From assembly GCA_003971905.1 (NCBI GenBank), contig RSEE01000067.1, positions 310,001 through 374,000 on the forward strand: a DNA stretch of 64,000 nucleotides, read 5' to 3'. Made by a program: the position numbers and the translations under genes. Below are positions 38,427 through 50,400 of this stretch, piece by piece. The stretch's first letter is position 1. Each line of letters opens with the position of its first letter. The DNA is from Moniliella sp. 'wahieum' (lineage: Eukaryota; Basidiomycota; Moniliellomycetes; Moniliellales; Moniliellaceae). Below the pieces are notes generated by a model that ran no database searches, was not told where the DNA came from, and was given only the letters and a program-made list of their open reading frames with translations.

Positions 38427-39422
38427 AAAATGGCACGAGAGACGCCGTGACTGGATGTCGTACGGACTCGGTGGAGCCAGTAGGGAGGTCTGCTCTGCTG
38501 CCTCCCCCCGCTTGGGGTGTGGGCCATCTTGCGTGTTCACTAGTTCACCAGTTCACTGCGGTTGTGGTTGCGATTGGATTTTTGGTTTGCTACTTAATTG
38601 TCCCCGCATGTCCCCCTGTGTGCCCGTAGCCTCTTCCCCTTGTAGTACCTACTAGTACCTCGTGCGCACCCCCGGCGGGGACTAGCGCCGGCCCACAGCG
38701 TTCGTACTCGTCCCTGGTCCTTACTTTTCTTCGGCTGGCTGGTTTGTAGTCCACTCCCCTCCCACACGACCTTCCTTACCAATTGAACGCGTCTTCTACC
38801 TGCTCCAGCGCGGCAACAGAGCATCCCAGAGCATCCCAGAGCATCCCAGAGCATCCCAGAGCATCCCATAGCATCCCATAGCATCACCACGGCCAAACAC
38901 CCCCGCAGGACGACCATTGACTGCTCAACAAGCCTTCGCTACGTAACTATGCCAACCAACAGAGACGAAACAAGCATACGTTTGCGGTTTGCCCGTTGCC
39001 ATCCCCGAGTGTACGGGAAGAAACCACCGAAAATAGGGGACAGTGAAACGGTAAGGCGAACAGATCTGGAGACAAACGGGGCCAAGCGGGGACGCGGTGG
39101 CGAGAACGTCCAACCCGCAACCGACCCACACGCGACAAGGGACGGTCCAGGTAGAAGATGACCGCACACGCCCCAAGGGGTGGGACAGGTAGAAGAGGTT
39201 TCAGAGGTTTCAACTGAGACTGAAGACTCTCCCTCCTTCCTTACACTCCTACTTTCGCCCTGAGACCAGACTGTAGAGTGGCGATGCTTACTCGGCATCG
39301 CGGAACGTGGCCGCTCGCAGCGACGAACGAAGATAGGAGCCGTTTCCGGCGGAGGGTGAAGGAGCGTGAGTACTTGGACGGCATAGCATCACCGCGGAGC
39401 GTAGGGTCCGTAGCTGCCTCGT
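38427..39422. other. intergenic between convergent genes
   Basis: No gene seen. It holds the AGCATCCCAG tandem at 38819-38886. Short open frames on the minus strand near 38925-39450 may belong to an alternative tail of the EDC3-like gene but show no motif. Confidence 0.5.
38819..38886 (+). repeat. AGCATCCCAG decanucleotide tandem, about seven copies
   Basis: Five near-perfect AGCATCCCAG units followed by two AGCATCCCAT units, with no degeneration between copies. Confidence 0.9.
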
Positions 39423-40949
39423 TCACGCCCAAATAGCGTACTTCCAACAACCTTGTCTTGGCCGCTGCCGCTGCTGTTGTCTTGGGCGCTGTCGGTGTGC
39501 TTGTCGTTGTGCTTGTCCTTGTCGCTGCCGCAGGGGAGCCGGCAAGGCCGCAACAGTAAACTGGACTTGACCTTCAAAGTGCGTCGGGCCCGTCGCGGCC
39601 GTCGGGTCCATCTCATCTGTCGTAGCCAAACTCTGTGCGACATGGTCCCGGAACATAGTCACATCGTACGTCCGTGCGCGCTCGCTCACGCCCAGTTCCG
39701 CCCCCGCCGGCGCAGCAGGCTGCACATGTAACCCCGCCAACGCTTCGAGCAACGCGACCCGTATGCGTAGCTCTTGCTTTTCCCCGTCGTCGTCTTCGGC
39801 CCCGCGTGAGCGCGAGTGCGACTGCGAACGAGAAGTACTCTCGCGTCCCGTCCTTGCTTTCCTTTGCTGCGCTCGTATCCGTGTCTTTGGCGTCTTTGGC
39901 GTCTTTGTTGTTGTTGGCGTTCTTACCGCCCGGAGCAGAGAGCGACGCAGCAGGTGCCCGAGGCGACCTGGGAACCGCATACTCCGAACTGGGCGGACTG
40001 AGAACCGGTTCGTGTATGCCCAACTTATCCTGCGCGCCGCGTGGGCGGTTGGCGCGCACAGGACTTTGAGGTGCTGGACCAACACCATTGGGCCCGCGCA
40101 CGAGCGGGATCAAGCCCGGTACAGCCTTGTTGTGCGACACGAGAAGGTGCGCAGGATCGGTCTTGTCGGCATTCTGAGTGACCAGATACCAGATGGGTAG
40201 GTTAGCTTGCTAGTTCGTTCGTTTAGACGCGCGTGCTACCCCCCCTCCCCCCCACCTTTTGGCCTCTTGTATGCCAAATCAACAGGGAAGAGAAGAGGGA
40301 AGAGGGAAGAAAGAGGGAAGAGGGAAGAGAAGAGGGAAGAGGGAAGAAGGAAAAAGAGAAGACCGACCGCTACGCACCTTAAAATCCTCAACGCCTTTTT
40401 CTTATCAACTTGCCGCAGCGCATCAAAGTCAAAGTCGTCGGAAAAGCCGACGGGACGGGGATGGGGCGGCGGCACACCCGTGCTCACACCCGTACCCACA
40501 CCCGTACCCGTGCCTGTGCCTGTGGCCTTGCCTGTGGGCTGCTTGTGGGCGTGCCTGGCGGCAGCCTAGGACTGGCCGTGGAGACTTTCTTCCCGCGCGT
40601 CTTTTGCGATCGGGAATGGTCGCGCCAGCATTACGCCGGGCGAGGCAGTGGTGTGGTCAGGTGCCGAATGCGCTGGGGCAGGGGAGGAACCACCGGGCGG
40701 GGGCAGGTGTAGAGGACGTCTCTACCTGCACCTGAGCCTGTGGCTGTGGGTGTACCTGTGGCTGTGGCTCGGCCGGGCGTCACATAGGGTGAGAGAGGCA
40801 ATGTGGGTCTTGGGCCAGGTGAAGGTGTGCTGAGCAGTGGCGACGGTGAGGGTCTGCTGGACGGGGTCGACGTTGGCGATGGTGCCGCGGAGGGTGTGGC
40901 CGGTGTGCAGACGCACGTCGACAGTGCGGCCAGTGAAGGAGGAGGCCAT
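39423..40949 (-). CDS. EDC3-like LSm/FDF protein (enhancer of mRNA decapping)
   Basis: EDC3 proteins activate the Dcp2 decapping enzyme and build P-bodies. The start at 40949 gives MASSFTGRTVDVRLHTGHTL, then RGTIANVDPVQQTLTVA, a divergent LSm fold of the EDC3 type. A linker follows. The FDF motif DDFDFDALRQVDKKKA (40440-40400) continues after a 204-bp intron into NADKTDPAHLLVSHNK, the expected second half of the FDF domain, then KLGIHEPVLSPPSSEYAVP. The C-terminal part (VALLEALAGLHVQP, SERARTYDVTMFRDH) does not show a clear YjeF_N Rossmann signature, so this region is either divergent, masked by frame breaks, or absent. LSm14/Scd6 is the alternative family but the arrangement favours EDC3. 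About 440 codons. Confidence 0.7.
40174..40377 (-). other. intron of the EDC3-like gene
   Basis: Minus-strand GTGCGT donor at 40377, long TCTTCCC pyrimidine tract, GCTAAC branch site and CACTCAG acceptor at 40174, 204 bp. Joining unites the two halves of the FDF domain. Confidence 0.85.
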
Positions 40950-41143
40950 GGGGGGGGAGGTGGGCGCGCAGAATCTTCTCACGCGTCTCTGCGTGGCCAA
41001 ACGAACGAACGATCGCATCCATCCCTCTCTCCATCCCAGCCCATCGAAGGCAGACGTCGCACGCCCAGTCGGGTGACGTCAGCGCACGTGACATGCACGT
41101 GATGCGTCTCCTATGTCGTTCCGCTACCAAGGTCCACAGCTAG
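40950..41143. other. short gap upstream of the EDC3-like gene
   Basis: About 190 bp between the EDC3-like start and the end of the next minus-strand gene. It contains ACGTCAGCGCACGTGACATG near 41074-41095 with a CACGTG E-box-like hexamer, a candidate promoter element for the EDC3-like gene. Confidence 0.4.
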
Positions 41144-43553
41144 CTAACCAACCCAACCCATAGTACAAGCCAAAATACATCCATCCACATCCACAGCCCC
41201 ACCGCACACCTCAGCCGTGCCTGCCTCCGAGCCGCGGCACACGATCCGGCACGATCCGGCACACGTAGCCCCAGTCGCGGCTCGCGCCTCGCGTTGGTCC
41301 GGTGCGGCAGCGGCGTCGACTCCACCGGCCCCTCCACCCGGGTACGCCCACCAGCACAGCATACTCTCTCTCGTCGCCCCGCTGCTGCTGCTGCTGCGTG
41401 GGGTGCGCTTGACGTCGTCCCAAGCGCGCCGATACGCGTCGCGTCGACCCAGGCTCCTCCCCCCACCCACATCGCCCACCTGGTCCACTTTTCTCTTCCT
41501 CTTCTTGCCCGCATCCGCCTGGGTTGCAACCTGGGTAGCAACCTGGGTCGGAACCTGGGTCGGGACTTGGGTCGGGACTTGCTCCTGTCCCTGCGGCTGC
41601 GCTCGCGTCTGCGCCTGCGGCTGCGCCTGCGGCGTGTCGGGCTCAGCGTCCGAGCCATAATCAATCACCGTACCTTCTACCGAAGGCGTGGTGCTCCCCT
41701 CAGCTGGGGCAGGCAGTTGCTTGGGTGTCGTGTCGCCCTCGTGTTCCTGTGGCGCAAAGCAACGTCCGGGTCGGCATCGAAGTAGGCCCCGAGCTAGGCC
41801 CCGAGGTAGGTAGTAAGTAGGTCCCGAGGTAGGCATTGAGGTATGCCCCGAGGTAGGTAGGGAAGTAGGTGCACGACGAACGTGGACCGAGAAACTATCG
41901 GAGTGTTCGTGCGGCTCGCTCGCGCGGGCACTAGTTGGTTCCAGCGCAAACCCAGCAGCTTCACGTTGACGGTACATGTCGAGCAAGGTGGTTTGAGCGA
42001 GTTGGTCCTGTGCCCGGGCCAGGTCACGCTCTTGTTTCTTGTTGCGCGTCGCCGTTCCAGTTGGCTCAAGCGCAATTGGTCGAGGCTAAGGAGGTGCGTA
42101 GGTCCTCCTCGTCTGGGATGGAGCTGAAGTAGCTGATCCTCCTTGCCCCCCCTGGCTTCCCGTTGGACCCTGGCCTTGGGTTTGGGTTTGGGTTTGGGCT
42201 TTGAGTTGGGCTTGGGCGGCGAACGTGACGGACTCCGTCTTGGCGCGTAACAAGGCGCGCTGTTCGTTCTCGGCTCGCTCGGCGCTCAACAGGGCCACTT
42301 GGGAAGCTTGGTGCTCCACTTCTTCCGTGGCTTGGAGGAGCGCTTTGGACGCCGGTGGTCCTGCCCGTTTCGCATCTACGTACCGCACCAGGGCAGGGAA
42401 GAGGTCGCCGACAAATGCGGGGAGGGCGGTGGAAGGGGACAGAAGAGCTAAGTCAGTTGCAGTTGCAGTTGCAGTTGCAGTTGCGGATCCAGGTGCGGGA
42501 GAACGCTTGATCTTGGTCTTGTCAGAAGCCAGTGCGGTAGGTTGGTGGGTCTGGACATGTTTGGCCAAGTGCATAGCGGTCGTGCGGAGCGCATTACGCA
42601 TTCCGTAGCAAATAACTTGACAGCCGTCAACTCGCGTACCAGAGCCGACCGATCAGCCTCCAAGCAGCAACTTGGTCCTCCGCTAGCGACCCAGACCGCG
42701 GCGCAGGTGAGCCAGGCAGACCAAATGCGCCGCCTACCACGCGCAGGTCGGCCGCACACCCTTTCGTCAAGAGGGCCTGGATCGTCACGTCGCTCAACTT
42801 GGTCTTTAGCAGTTCCGCACGCCGTTTCAGCCGCATGCTTGGCCTGCGACGCCGACACGCACACGCCAAGGTCCCGCTTGAGCTTGGTCAACTCGTCCGC
42901 CGTCGTCTTGTGCGCTACTTTTTCGCCTGTCCAGGAAGACGTCACGTTCCTACCCGTCCACACAGAGAGACATAGACAAATACACAACGATTCAGTCAGT
43001 CAAGCAGCCCCGGCAGCAGGGGTAGGAAATGAAACGGAGCCGGAGCCGGAGACGGAGCCGGAGACGGAGATGGAGGTGGAGATGGACGGGGGGGGGGGGG
43101 TACGTACTCGACCATAGCTTGTGCTGCAGCGGCTTGCTTTTGGGACCCCCATCAAGTCTTCTCCCTGGATCAAAAAAGCCTTTTGCTGGCGCGCCAAGGA
43201 CGCTTCCAGCACACGCACACGCGCTGCCAACGCCGTTTTCGCATCCAGGTCCCGCGTACTGTCCGCCAAGATGAGCGTGATGATATCGGCAAACTCCTTG
43301 ATGCGCGAGCGCGGCGACCGCTTGCGCGCGTGCGAAGTGCGCCCCGCACGCCCTGCATCCCCACCGTCGGGACCAGGTTGGGACCAGGGTTGGCACTGGG
43401 ATTGGGATTCGAATTGGGTTCGGAGGTGGCACGGGGTCGTCCGTGCGGGCGTCAGGGCCGGAGTGAGATCGCCAAAGTCGAGTGGGCGGGTGATGTACCC
43501 GCGTGCCTGAGGACAGCGTTGAGCTGCAGAAGGCCCGACTCGTCGGCGTCCAT
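41144..43553 (-). CDS. coiled-coil protein, possibly afadin/alpha-actinin-binding (SSX2IP/Msd1) family
   Basis: The start at 43553 gives MDADESGLLQLNAVLRHAG. Next, FADIITLILADSTRDLDAK with RVRVLEASLARQQKAF (43300-43160) resembles the N-terminal module of the afadin- and alpha-actinin-binding family (microtubule anchoring at the spindle pole body). Heptad-like segments follow: TADELTKLKRDLGV (42905-42860), KRAELLKTKLSDV (42825-42780), KALLQATEEVEHQASQVALL (42345-42285) and QLAQTTLLDMYRQREAAGF (42000-41950). The tail has PTQ repeats and KKRKRKVDQ. An intron is likely around 43000-43110. The family name is a weak call; the coiled-coil nature is clear. Confidence 0.55.
41517..41586 (-). repeat. 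10-12 bp tandem encoding Pro-Thr-Gln repeats
   Basis: On the plus strand GCAACCTGGGTC-like units recur five to six times. On the coding strand they give repeated VPTQ and VATQ near the C-terminus of the coiled-coil gene. Confidence 0.75.
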
Positions 43554-43905
43554 GGTGGTGGCAGTGGCCAGCAAGGAAGGACGGAGGGAGGCAGGTGGAG
43601 GTGGTAGATGCAGATGAACATGTGCGGCTGTGTTGCTTGCTGGGCATCGCTGGGGAGCGCGTCGCCTGTGTCCACGTGACCCCCATCCATGGGTACCCAA
43701 GTACAAGTGCAAGTACTTACGCGTGCAGCGGAAGACTGGTGGATTCCGCCCTGTTTTTTTTTCTGCCCTGGGCTGCGACAAGAGGTGTTGCGACCAGAGG
43801 TGTGCTAGGCAGCTGGTGAGGCTGGTTTGGTCTGGTCCTTGGCCTGGCCGCTGCGTCCCACCCACCGGCCTGCAAAGCGCCCACCGCCTACGTCCGCCCT
43901 TCGCC
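43554..43905. promoter_or_regulatory. divergent promoter region
   Basis: About 350 bp separates the start codons of the coiled-coil gene (43553, -) and the next gene (43906, +). It includes GTACAAGTGCAAGTAC near 43700-43715. No TATA box is obvious. Confidence 0.45.
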
Positions 43906-45146
43906 ATGGCCAAAACCACCTTCCGCGACCAGAGTCCTTCCCACGCCGCACCCCCGCATCCCAATCCGCATCTGCGCCTCCTGCGCCTCGCGCCCAATCC
44001 AACCCCAACGCGAAGTCGGATTCAGACTCGGACTCAGACTCGGACTCTGATGCCCCCGTAGAAGAGGCAACCAATACGGGCTCGCCTGGTGCCTCCCGTG
44101 CTGCTGCGGCTGTTCAGGCTCAAAAGGAGCGCAGGGCACGCGCTCAGCGTGCTCGTGCCCAGGCTAAAAAGGAGCGTGCTCAGGCTCAGGCTCGCCCTGC
44201 TCGTGCTCAGCCCAGCCTGCGCATGAGGTCAAGAGCAAGCAAGAGAGGAGGAAGATGAAGATGAAGATGAGGATGCGATCTGGATGAGTCGGAGGAAGAA
44301 GACGACGAGATGCGGATCTGGACGAGTCGGAGGAAGAAGACATGGGCAGCACCCGATTGGATCCCGATTGTTCAAGAAAGCATTTGCACGTCAAGCTGCG
44401 CTGTACGAAGCCGAGACAGGGTCCTCCTCCCTCCTGCCGTGCCTGCGACGGGGCCGGGACAGGGACCAAGCGCAAAGCCCCCGCCGAGACAGCCGATGAC
44501 AAAATGCTTCGACTGAAAGAAGCTGTGGCGGCGAAACAGCGTGGCGCGCGATGCCCTCGCGGTATCGTGCGGGGTACGACAACCAGCCCATGCGGCCTAG
44601 AAGATGGCAGGACGGTGGTCCGTTCGCTACGTCAAGGGGATACACTTGTGTCCCGGTCTGGACCGGAAGCTTGGCTGTGGACCAAGGTGCAGCGGACGAG
44701 CGGCAAGTAAGAAGAACGCGCGGTCGCGTGCGTTTGTCAAGGCGCACCTTGTAGAGCGAGGCGGGGTGATGCAGACGCCATCGGTAGCGGATCACCATGC
44801 AGCTACGTACGGCGCGAACAAGAAACGTAAAAAGTCCAAGAAGACCATTGACGATCCGTTGGGCCTCGAGGACCCGGAACTGATGCGTGGCGGAAGCCTC
44901 GCGTCCCGCGGCGGTCACAAGATGTTTGGTGCCATGCCGCGGGGCAAGGCGCCGGCGCCGGCCACAGTGCGCGGACGCGAAGGCGGAGGCAGGATATCGG
45001 GTACGTCGGCCGGGCTAGTGCGATGGATTGGATTGCTTGGTTGGTCGTGAACGAGGACTGACGGACTAACATGATTGATGATCTCCCTGCCCAGCTTCGG
45101 CGGCCGCTCTGCAGGCTGGATCAGGACGGTTCCGGCGCGGGTACTA
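43906..45146 (+). CDS. unrecognised basic, charge-rich protein
   Basis: I do not recognise the family. The start at 43906 gives MAKTTFRDQSPSHAA, then an acidic DSDSDSDSDSDAPVEEAT run (44020-44065), a basic Ala/Gln/Arg-rich helix (KERRARAQRARAQAKKER), an acidic EEEDDEM block near 44290 and LFKKAFARQAALYEAETG (44366-44420). A segment with several Cys follows: HLCPGLDRKLGCGPRCSG (44643-44697). Then KKRKKSKKTIDDPLGLEDPEL (44824-44884, nuclear-localisation-like). A 95-bp intron interrupts GGRIS-ASAAALQAGSGRF, and the protein ends RRGY. The composition suggests a nuclear or nucleolar protein. Several single-base breaks occur. Confidence 0.55.
45001..45094 (+). other. intron of the basic-protein gene
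   Basis: GTACGT donor, GGACTAAC branch site and CCCAG acceptor, 94 bp. Joining gives GGRIS-ASAAALQAGSG. Confidence 0.85.
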
Positions 45147-45540
45147 GGACTAGGGCTACGTCGCCCTTGGTGGCTGCGGCGTGACGGGGGCAGCAATGGC
45201 ATGCGAGACGTGCAGTGGCCCTGAGTGTGAGCACACAGATTGGATAGAGTGGTTGCGCTGGCTAGTGGGTTACAGGTTAGATCTTAGATGGCCCGTCCGC
45301 TGGGTTGCGCATAGAGCAAGCAGCCTCTGAATCTGAGATCTGGCCCCCCAAAAATGTCCCCAGGCTAGCACATGAAGGGTGATGTGTGAGCAGTGGCGGG
45401 GCGGAATGCCCATTCCGCACATGGGCTGGATAGGCGAGCTGTTTTGACGAGGCAGGCCAGCACACGCCTGCCATCGCCCTCGCCCTCGCCCTCGCCATCG
45501 CCAGCGCCACCACCACCACCACCAGTGTCCACTGCCTCCC
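45147..45540. other. intergenic, RAE1 promoter and leader
   Basis: No gene. AGATCTTAGATGG and TCTGAGATCTGG direct-repeat-like pieces lie near 45280-45345. The last part is the C-rich tandem leader listed separately. Confidence 0.5.
45471..45524 (+). repeat. (GCCATC/GCCCTC/GCCAGC) and CCA tract in the RAE1 5' leader
   Basis: Hexanucleotide units pass into six CCA triplets and stop 16 bp before the RAE1 start codon. Confidence 0.85.
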
Positions 45541-46759
45541 ATGTCGCTCTTTGGTGGATCCAGCACCTTTGGTGCGCGCCCCGCCTTTGGCACTACCCAG
45601 TCCGCCTCGTCTGTCCAGTTTGGCGCCGCGCGTCCCTCCATCGTAACCCCCGCCGTGCCTGCTGCCAACGAAGACATTGCGCTGGCCCAGCCCCCGCCCG
45701 ACAGCATCTCTGCCCTCTCCTTCTCCCCTGCCGCTGACTTCCTAGCCGTGACCAGCTGGACAACTCGGTGCGCATCTACGGCGTCGAGGCCAACGGCACC
45801 TCCTCGGGCAAGGCGTCGTACAACCACGAGGCACCTGTGCTCGATGTGATTTGGAGTCCAGACGGTACCAAGGTCCTCTCTGCTGGTGTGGACAAGGCGG
45901 CACGGCTGTTTGATGTCAACACGGGCCAGACGAGCCAGGTGGCGGCTCACAACGAAGCGGTCAAGTGTCTCCGCTGGATCGACATGAATGGCGGTATCCT
46001 CGCCACAGGCAGCTGGGACAAGACGGTCAAGTACTGGGATCTCCGCCAGGCTAACCCCATTGCCACAGCACAATTGTCAGAGCGATGCTATGCCATGGAC
46101 ACGTTCCAAAACTTCCTCGTATGCGGCACGGCCGAACGCAAGATTGAGATTTTTGATATGCAGCGCAACCCGGCAGCGGCGTTCATGGTACGTGTCTGTC
46201 TGGTCTTGCGCTTGTGTTTGCACTTGTGTTTGCGCTTGCGCTTGAAAAAGGGAGGGAACTGACCAGGAATGAACAGAGTCAAGAGAGCCCGCTCAAATGG
46301 CAGACACGCGCTCTGTCCTGCTTCAAGGGCGGGAATGTGCCTGGGTTTGGTGTGGGAAGTGTCGAAGGACGTGTTGCGATCCAGCATATTCGAGAGGAGA
46401 ACAAAGCCTCCAACTTTTCTTTCAAGTGTCACCGGAAAGAATCGCCGAACCGGAGCGAACCGTCACAGATCTTTGCGGTCAACGCATTGGCCTTCCACCC
46501 TACCGAAGGCACTTTTGTCACCGCCGGTTCGGACGGGACCATCTCGAGTTGGGACAAGGACAACAAGATCCGACTCAAGGCGTTCGACAATAAAGGCGGT
46601 CCCATCTCTGCCGCCACGTTCAACCGCACCGGCACCATCTTGGCGTACGCCGTCTCGTACGACTGGTCACGCGGATGGCAGGGCGCAGCCCAAGGGCCAA
46701 ATGCGGTGTACCTGCACGCAGTCAAGGACGAGGAGGTGAAGAAGCGGGCGAAGAAGTAG
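45541..46759 (+). CDS. RAE1: RAE1/Gle2 mRNA export WD40 protein
   Basis: Seven-bladed propeller that binds nucleoporin GLEBS motifs and mRNA at the nuclear pore. The start at 45541 gives MSLFGGSSTFGARPAFG. PPPDSISALSFSPAADFLAV opens blade 1. HEAPVLDVIWSPDGTKVLSA, AHNEAVKCLRW, ILATGSWDKTVKYWDLR, CYAMDTFQNFLVCGTAERKI, GSVEGRVAIQHI, NFSFKCHRKE, FHPTEGTFVTAGSDGTISSW and TGTILAYAVSYDWSRGW follow in the order of the RAE1 family. A single-base loss near 45758-45759 breaks SWDNSVRIY. One 89-bp intron. About 376 codons, slightly longer than usual because of the Gly/Ala/Phe N-terminus. The last residues are rich in Lys (KKRAKK). Confidence 0.97.
46188..46276 (+). other. intron of RAE1
   Basis: GTACGT donor, GAACTGAC branch-like site and ACAG acceptor, 89 bp. 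Joining gives AAAFM-SQESPLKWQTR. Confidence 0.85.
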
Positions 46760-47457
46760 GCTGGGGCGGGCTGGATGCGCTGGCCGACACGCCCGGTTCG
46801 GCTGCCGCTTGTCGTCTGATGTGGTTCTGGAGGAATACAAATACATGTCGCTTGATGGTCCGACGGGTGAGGAGTAGTAAGATAGGCGGCGGACAGTGAA
46901 ATAATGAAGGCGGAAGAAGACGGAGGGGCAGTAGTAGTATAGCAGTAGACCAGCACGACGCGGCAGAAGGTACGCACCACCACCCACCACCACTTGGTAC
47001 TCACCGGTCACCACTTCTTTTTCGTTTCTTCTTCGTCTTGCTGGGTGTCGCCTGCGTCTGTAGGGTGTGGTGTGTTGGGCGCATGTACCGTCTGGGCCTA
47101 TGTACCGCCCGTCCTCGTCGACCTGTGTGCGCGGATGGGCTTGTGCTGCCCTACAGCCGCGCTCTCGCTCTCCCTTCGCATCGGCTGCCGCGCAGGCCGG
47201 CCCCTTTCGCCCCCCGGGCCGCGGACACGGCCACGGCCACGACGATCCGCCCCTTGCTCGTCTTGCGCGGGGGCGACGCGGCCATGACGATGTCCCGCGC
47301 GATGCGCAGAGCCAAAACGACAACCACGATCGTTCACCTCACAGCCACCTCCGCCGCTCCTCTTTTTCCCAGCCAAGGCCGATGCGCCCTCCCCCCTGCG
47401 TGTGTGCTTCCCCCCCCGTGCGAAAACAATTCGCCCTGCTGCGTGCTGTGCTGACAG
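46760..47457 (+). other. intergenic or 5' part of the PPR-like gene
   Basis: No independent gene is recognised. From 47098 an open Arg/His/Ser-rich plus frame runs to just past 47458 and could be a mitochondrial targeting extension of the next gene, read through a frame break or spliced at the CTGACAG before 47458. Confidence 0.4.
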
Positions 47458-50400
47458 ATGTATGCTTCGATAGGACCTAATCGTCAACGATCTGCCGCAT
47501 CTTCCTCTTCCTCTTCCAACCCCAACGCCGCTTCGTCTCCTCCGCGCTTTGTCGATCTGTTCAGCCCCGTCCGGACCGACGAGCAAGTCACAACGCGCGA
47601 CTCGCATCAACTTCGAATGCAAGCCTTAGAGCACACTCGCACGTTCCAACACCTACAACGTACTCGTCCGCTCCGGGGCCCGAGCGCACTGGCACAAGCT
47701 ATCCCGCTCACGCCGCAGCTTCAGCAGGAGATCGATCAGTTCCATGATGAGGCATGTGCGACCCGAGCTGGCTCCATGCTCGTACCGCCAAACAAGTGAC
47801 CTCCTTTATTCCATGTCGGACCGCGCCTCTCGGCTGTACCAGCGGTTCTGCACACTTTCCAGCACGCCGACACGCCACATGGTCAGTCAGGGCGGTGGCG
47901 CCGTGCCCACTGTCGTGTACGACGATATGTTGAATGTGCTGAGCTTGACTTTGGCGGGAACTTCCCCCCATGCGATGTACCCCCGCATGTCCTCCTACCT
48001 AGGCAAGACGAAGACGCTGGCGTTCGACCTTTCTTTGTCCGTGCCTGGAGCGCGGCAGGTGAACAACAAGGCTATGGACCAGTCGAACTCTGTTCGTCGC
48101 CACCACGCGGTTCCGGACGGTATCATGAACCAATCGCAACAGTTCCTAGGGCGCTGGGTGCCTCCAGGTCACCCCCAAGGCATCCTGAACGTTTTGACCA
48201 TCTTTTACCATATGCTTCTACACCATGCCACGATGGAAACCAGTACACTGAGCTTATTTATCGAACTGTTCTCTCTGTATGCGCTGGTGGATTCAGGCGA
48301 GGAACAGTTGCTCGGCACGCTCCTGATCACCGGCAGTACCCCACCACCTTACCTTGCTTCGGACGGACTTGGCATGACTACATTTTCCCGCCCGCCTAGG
48401 CCGCGGGGCGTCCTAAAGCGTTCTCTCTTCTTTCGGCCGCGCCGCGCGTGCAAGGGACCAAGCACCAGTCGATCCGGCCACTTACAATACACTCTTCCAA
48501 GCGTGTCTGCTAGCTCACGAACCGGGCTTGGCTTTGGATGTGGTTCGTATGATGAACCCTTTTTCCTATGGAGGTACGGCAGACGTAGGTGCCGAGCTCG
48601 ACATGGCCAGCATCTTGTCCAGCTTCGCCACCGCCCCCGTCCATCTCAGCTGCGTTTCAGCCGATCGCAGCGTACTAAGCGTAATGAAACTGAGCACGGT
48701 CACCACACCGCTCCCCCTCGCCATGGCCACTTTACTCCTCTACCGTCCGCTGGACGATACGCGCGAAACGTTCGTGAACAACGAAGGTTCTCGTGGTTCC
48801 GTCGGCTACCGACCCAGCCTAAGCTGGACCCAGCGCACAGCGTGTTCCGTCGTCGAATGTTTAGGATTACCTTGGTTCGCACGCGGCGCTCCCGCCCGGC
48901 TGGACAGAAACTGACGTCTGGACGCGCCACCTTGAAACCTGTTTGCTCCAGGGGGATCTGCCTTCGGCAACTGAAGCCATGGCACATATCTTACGACGGA
49001 TCCAGTTCACACCAAAGACTTTCGCTGCTCCGACCCCGCCGTGCCCCCGCTTTCTTCCGACTTGGTCACGGGTGGAGGCGACCTCTCGTTCATGGCCCAC
49101 GACGTAATGGAAGACGAGTACGTGCCCCAAAGGTATCGTCTCGTCTCACCAACCAACCTCTTCCCTGCGCCGCCACGCTGATCAATGTGTATCTTCGTGT
49201 GCTGATGTTGAATGGGGACTGGAAGCGCGCGCTGGACGTGCTAGAGATGGCGTTGCAGTATGCGCGTCGGCCCGAGACGGACGTTGAGATCTCATCTGTG
49301 AAGCAGGTGGGGGTGGATGTGTGCGAAGTGGTGCGTACCTTTTTGGCGTTTTACCCGGAAAGGGGGGGACGACAAGGCAAGACAGTTGCAGCGCATTGTA
49401 CTTCTGCTCGCGACCGAGGCAGGATGGAAACTGCCAGCAGACGTGATTGCGAGCTTGTTCCAGCTGCATCTGCTGCCTCCGGCACCTGCCAGCGTCTCGG
49501 CCTCGGGCTTGGGCACCACACAAGAGCTCGAGTCCGCCCAGTCTAGGTCTCTCTAGAGTCGAGCACTTGTTGCAAGCCCTGACCACCATCCAGCATGAAC
49601 CCCTCACAAGCGCGACATTGTGCAGCGTGATTCAGGCATCTGCCCACGCGCCCGAGAGCGACCCGGTCCGTCAACCGCAGGCCGTGTTCCGAAGTGTCAT
49701 TGCTCACGCGAGTAGCCTTTCGGCTGCGGAGCAGAACGTGGTGTGGGCCCAACTTCCCCTCCTTGAGCCTATCTTGGCACAAACTTTGTCCCCCGACATG
49801 GCTGGACGAAGATGTTGGCGTCGTGGCAGGGCATCTTGACTGGGTTCCTGCACCTGAGTCGGCTGATGGGACACCCCGAGTCCAAGTTGGAACTAAGTCT
49901 CAAGACACTGTTCCTCTCGCTGTACAAGGTCATCCATCAGTTCACTTTTCGTCATGCTAACGACCTGTTCCGTGTCCCACTTGTCTTGCACCCTTTTGGC
50001 GATGGATCCTCTCGCCTCCTTTCCCTTCCGAATCGGATCAGAGATCCATCACGCGCACCTTGTTTGACCAGTACGTGGTGTACGAGACGAGGAAACTGTG
50101 TACGCCACAAGGCACACCTTCACCCTCCCCTCAATCCCTTGTTGCTCGATACCTCGGCGGTGGTACAAATGCTGCAACAAGACCCGATATCCCATTTGAC
50201 TCGACTTGCTTTACCGTCACCGTACGGGCTTCCCTGCCCTGCCGCTCTGTACTTTCTTCCCTCGCAAACCAACTAGCTTCGTCCCGTCGCACCTCGCAAC
50301 CTGCTGGCCGACTCCGCCTGCCCACTGCAGGACCGGCTACTAGCACTGGACGAAACCATTCGCCGAGGCTCAGTACCGGACTTTGAGCTGATCCTTGCGC

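Noticed and set aside
38819-38886. CRISPR-like array
   Set aside because: The decanucleotide units are directly adjacent with no spacers, and the genome is eukaryotic.
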